6,690 nt of DNA from Acetobacteraceae bacterium (lineage in GTDB: Bacteria > Pseudomonadota > Alphaproteobacteria > Acetobacterales > Acetobacteraceae). Position 1 is the stretch's first letter; each line of letters opens with the position of its first letter. Both the position numbers and the translations under genes were made by a program. The DNA lies in NCBI GenBank assembly GCA_027340195.1, contig DAHWNE010000208.1:1-6690 (forward strand), read 5' to 3'. The notes beneath the pieces are model-generated. The model worked only from the letters and a program-made list of their open reading frames with translations. It searched no databases and was not told the origin of the DNA. This document shows positions 5,163 through 6,690 of this stretch, in pieces.

Positions 5163-6032
5163 ATGCTGACCCCAGCGCAGATCGACACCTACCATCGCAC
5201 CGGCGCCATCGTCGTGCCCGACGTGCTGTCGGCGGCCGAGGTGGCCGAATTGTCGGGCGTGACCGATGATTTCGTTGCCCGCGCGCGCGGCCTGACCGGC
5301 CATACCGACATCTACGATCTCGAGGACAGCCACACCCCCGAGGCGCCGCGGGTGCGACGGATCAAGGCGCCGCATCTGCACCACCCGGCCTATGCCGCGC
5401 TGGCGCGCCATCCGCGCATCCTGGCGGTGTTGGCCGCGCTGTGGGGGCCCGATATCCGCTTCGACACCGCCAAGCTCAACATGAAATGCGCCGGCTTCGG
5501 CGCCGCGGTGGAATGGCACCAGGACTGGGCGTTCTACCCGCACACCAACGACAGCTTGGCCGCGGTCGGGGTGATGATGGACGACATGGCGATGGAGAAC
5601 GGCCCGCTGCTGGTGGTGCCCGGCTCGCATACCGGCCCGACCTTCGATCATCATGCGGGCGGCGTGTTCTGCGGCGCGATGGACCCGGCGCGGCGGGATG
5701 TGGACTACGAGGCAGCGGTGCCGCTGACCGGGCGGGCCGGCTCGATCACCGTGCATCACGTGCGCGCGGTGCATGGCTCGGCGCCGAACCTGTCCGACCG
5801 CGACCGCCGGCTGCTGCTGTTCCAGTTCCGCGCCGCCGATGCCTGGCCACTGCTGGGCTTTCCGGCCGGCATCGAGGCGTTCGACGCGCTGATGGTCGCG
5901 GGCCAGCCGCGCGCGCCACGGCTGGCGCCGGCGCCGGTGCGCCTGCCGCTGCCGCCGGCGGCACGGCAGGGTTCGCTCTACGAGAACCAGAAAGGCATGG
6001 CCAACCGCTATTTCACGGCCCGCGCGGCATGA
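5163..6032 (+). CDS. Phytanoyl-CoA dioxygenase (PhyH) family Fe(II)/2-oxoglutarate oxygenase
   Basis: This 289-residue protein belongs to the PhyH/EctD-like group of non-haem iron oxygenases, which hydroxylate a substrate while oxidising 2-oxoglutarate to succinate. The double-stranded beta-helix core has the facial triad: His119 and Asp121 in EWHQDWAFYPH, and distal His204 in VRAVHGSAPN. Arg215, 11 residues after His204, is at the position that binds 2-oxoglutarate in PhyH and EctD. The N-terminus (YHRTGAIVVPDVLSAAEVAEL) and the MENGPLLVVPGSHTGP segment (144-159) are also typical. There is no signal peptide, so it should be cytoplasmic. The start is fixed by GGGAGGA just upstream. It overlaps the next gene by ATGA, so the two are probably translated together. 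The substrate cannot be told: members act on acyl-CoAs, amino acids and small natural products. It lacks clear ectoine-hydroxylase context, so EctD is not proposed. Confidence 0.92.
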   Translation: MLTPAQIDTYHRTGAIVVPDVLSAAEVAELSGVTDDFVARARGLTGHTDIYDLEDSHTPEAPRVRRIKAPHLHHPAYAALARHPRILAVLAALWGPDIRFDTAKLNMKCAGFGAAVEWHQDWAFYPHTNDSLAAVGVMMDDMAMENGPLLVVPGSHTGPTFDHHAGGVFCGAMDPARRDVDYEAAVPLTGRAGSITVHHVRAVHGSAPNLSDRDRRLLLFQFRAADAWPLLGFPAGIEAFDALMVAGQPRAPRLAPAPVRLPLPPAARQGSLYENQKGMANRYFTARAA

Positions 6033-6690
6033 GCGCGATCCCGCCGCCGGAACCGCTGTTCGACCGCTTCCCCACCCTGCCCCCCGGCGCGGCGCCGGCG
6101 GAGCCGATGCTGTACGATGCCTCGGTGGGCGCGCTGCGCCAGCACAGCGTCAATTTCATCGCCAAGCGGATGACGGACATGATGTTCGTCTCCGGCCTCG
6201 ATCAGCTCACCGCGCGCGCCCATCTGCGGCTGCGCGCCGCTGCCGCCCCGGCCGGGCTCGCCGCGCGCCCGCTGCCCGACGCCGGGGTGCAGGCGGCGCT
6301 GGACGCCGCGGCGGAGGAGGAGCGGCTGAACATCGAGGCCGATCCCGCCCGCCGCGCGGTGACGGTGCGCTGGCAGGATGCCGCCTTCGGCACGCTGTCC
6401 GGCACCGCCATCGCCCCGCCCGGCTGGGGCGGCGTGCTGCTCGGCCCGCACCCGGCGCCGCGGTTCGACCCGGCACCCATTCCGCGCGCGCCCGGCACGC
6501 CGGGGGCCGACTGGCCGCTGGGCGATGCGGTCGCGCCCCCCCGCCCCGACCCGGCGCTGGCGGGGGCGGCGGATGCGCTGTTCGCCGCCTGCCCCGGCCT
6601 CTACGGCGTGCTGGCCGCTCGGCCCATGATCCCGGAGAACGCGCCCTCGGCCTGGACAACCGGTGGCGGAGCCTGCATGATCGACGCCAC
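6029..6690 (+). CDS. Putative serine hydrolase (NylB/beta-lactamase-like), N-terminal part, gene runs off the window
   Basis: An ATG at 6029-6031, overlapping the oxygenase stop as ATGA, opens a frame that stays open to the window end (220 codons). Third positions are strongly GC, as in neighbouring genes, which supports real coding. There is no signal peptide; the start MSAIPPPEPLFDRFPTLPPG is Pro-rich. The layout resembles the region ahead of the catalytic domain in 6-aminohexanoate-oligomer-hydrolase-like serine hydrolases: a KRMTDMMFVSGLDQ segment (46-59), a NIEADPARRAVTVRW strand (101-115), SGTAIAPPGWGGVLL (124-138), a DWPLGD turn (161-166), then DPALAGAADALFA leading into LYGVLAARP. The usual follow-on (an AERYA-like strand and the SxxK serine motif) is not seen before the window ends; the last residues read MIPENAPSAWTTGGGACMID. 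The family call is therefore tentative. Coupling to the oxygenase suggests a shared pathway, with unknown substrate. Confidence 0.55.
   Translation, partial: MSAIPPPEPLFDRFPTLPPGAAPAEPMLYDASVGALRQHSVNFIAKRMTDMMFVSGLDQLTARAHLRLRAAAAPAGLAARPLPDAGVQAALDAAAEEERLNIEADPARRAVTVRWQDAAFGTLSGTAIAPPGWGGVLLGPHPAPRFDPAPIPRAPGTPGADWPLGDAVAPPRPDPALAGAADALFAACPGLYGVLAARPMIPENAPSAWTTGGGACMIDA

Noticed and set aside
6207..6659. 150-codon minus-strand Arg/Pro/Ala-rich frame
   Set aside because: Low-complexity shadow of the plus-strand frame from 6029, which is coupled to the oxygenase and has consistent codon use.
1..6690. CRISPR arrays, tRNA/rRNA genes, or tandem repeats
   Set aside because: I read both strands for regularly spaced repeats and RNA-gene landmarks and saw none.

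Overview
The window is very GC-rich DNA with tightly packed genes. Gene order and protein character suggest an alphaproteobacterium, probably Rhodospirillales/Acetobacteraceae-like; this is inferred from the sequence, not from a search.

Layout. (1) Positions 2-271, plus strand: the 3' end of a YkuD-type L,D-transpeptidase gene. (2) Positions 282-4479, minus strand: a compact fatty-acid synthesis cluster, read right to left as fabD, fabG, acpP, fabF, followed 38 bp later by an FNR-type [4Fe-4S] Crp/Fnr regulator gene. It converges on the L,D-transpeptidase gene with a 10-bp gap. (3) Positions about 4553-5050: an insertion-sequence scar. The left end and transposase N-terminus of an IS5-family element are fused directly to the middle of an unrelated rve-type (ISNCY/IS1202-like) transposase. 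Both fragments are on the minus strand and both are dead. (4) Positions 5163-6690, plus strand: a phytanoyl-CoA-dioxygenase-family Fe(II)/2-oxoglutarate oxygenase gene, overlapping by ATGA a second gene that runs off the window. Its product looks like the N-terminal part of a beta-lactamase-fold/NylB-like serine hydrolase.

How the genes work together. FabD makes malonyl-ACP on the AcpP carrier, FabF condenses it with acyl-ACP, and FabG reduces the 3-ketoacyl-ACP. These are the core type II fatty-acid elongation steps. Short gaps and good ribosome binding sites suggest one transcript, probably started from a TTGACA-type promoter just beside the IS scar. Hairpins in the fabG-acpP and fabF-fnr gaps may set relative expression. 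The regulator sits where many alphaproteobacteria carry mltG, so it may be co-expressed with lipid synthesis. The plus-strand pair looks like a separate two-gene transcription unit of unknown substrate.

Most of the window is ordinary housekeeping DNA. The items most worth a second look are the chimeric IS scar abutting the fab promoter, the FNR-type regulator attached to the fab cluster, an Asn-to-Asp change in the FabG catalytic tetrad, and the oxygenase/hydrolase pair. I do not see a clearly new biological system.
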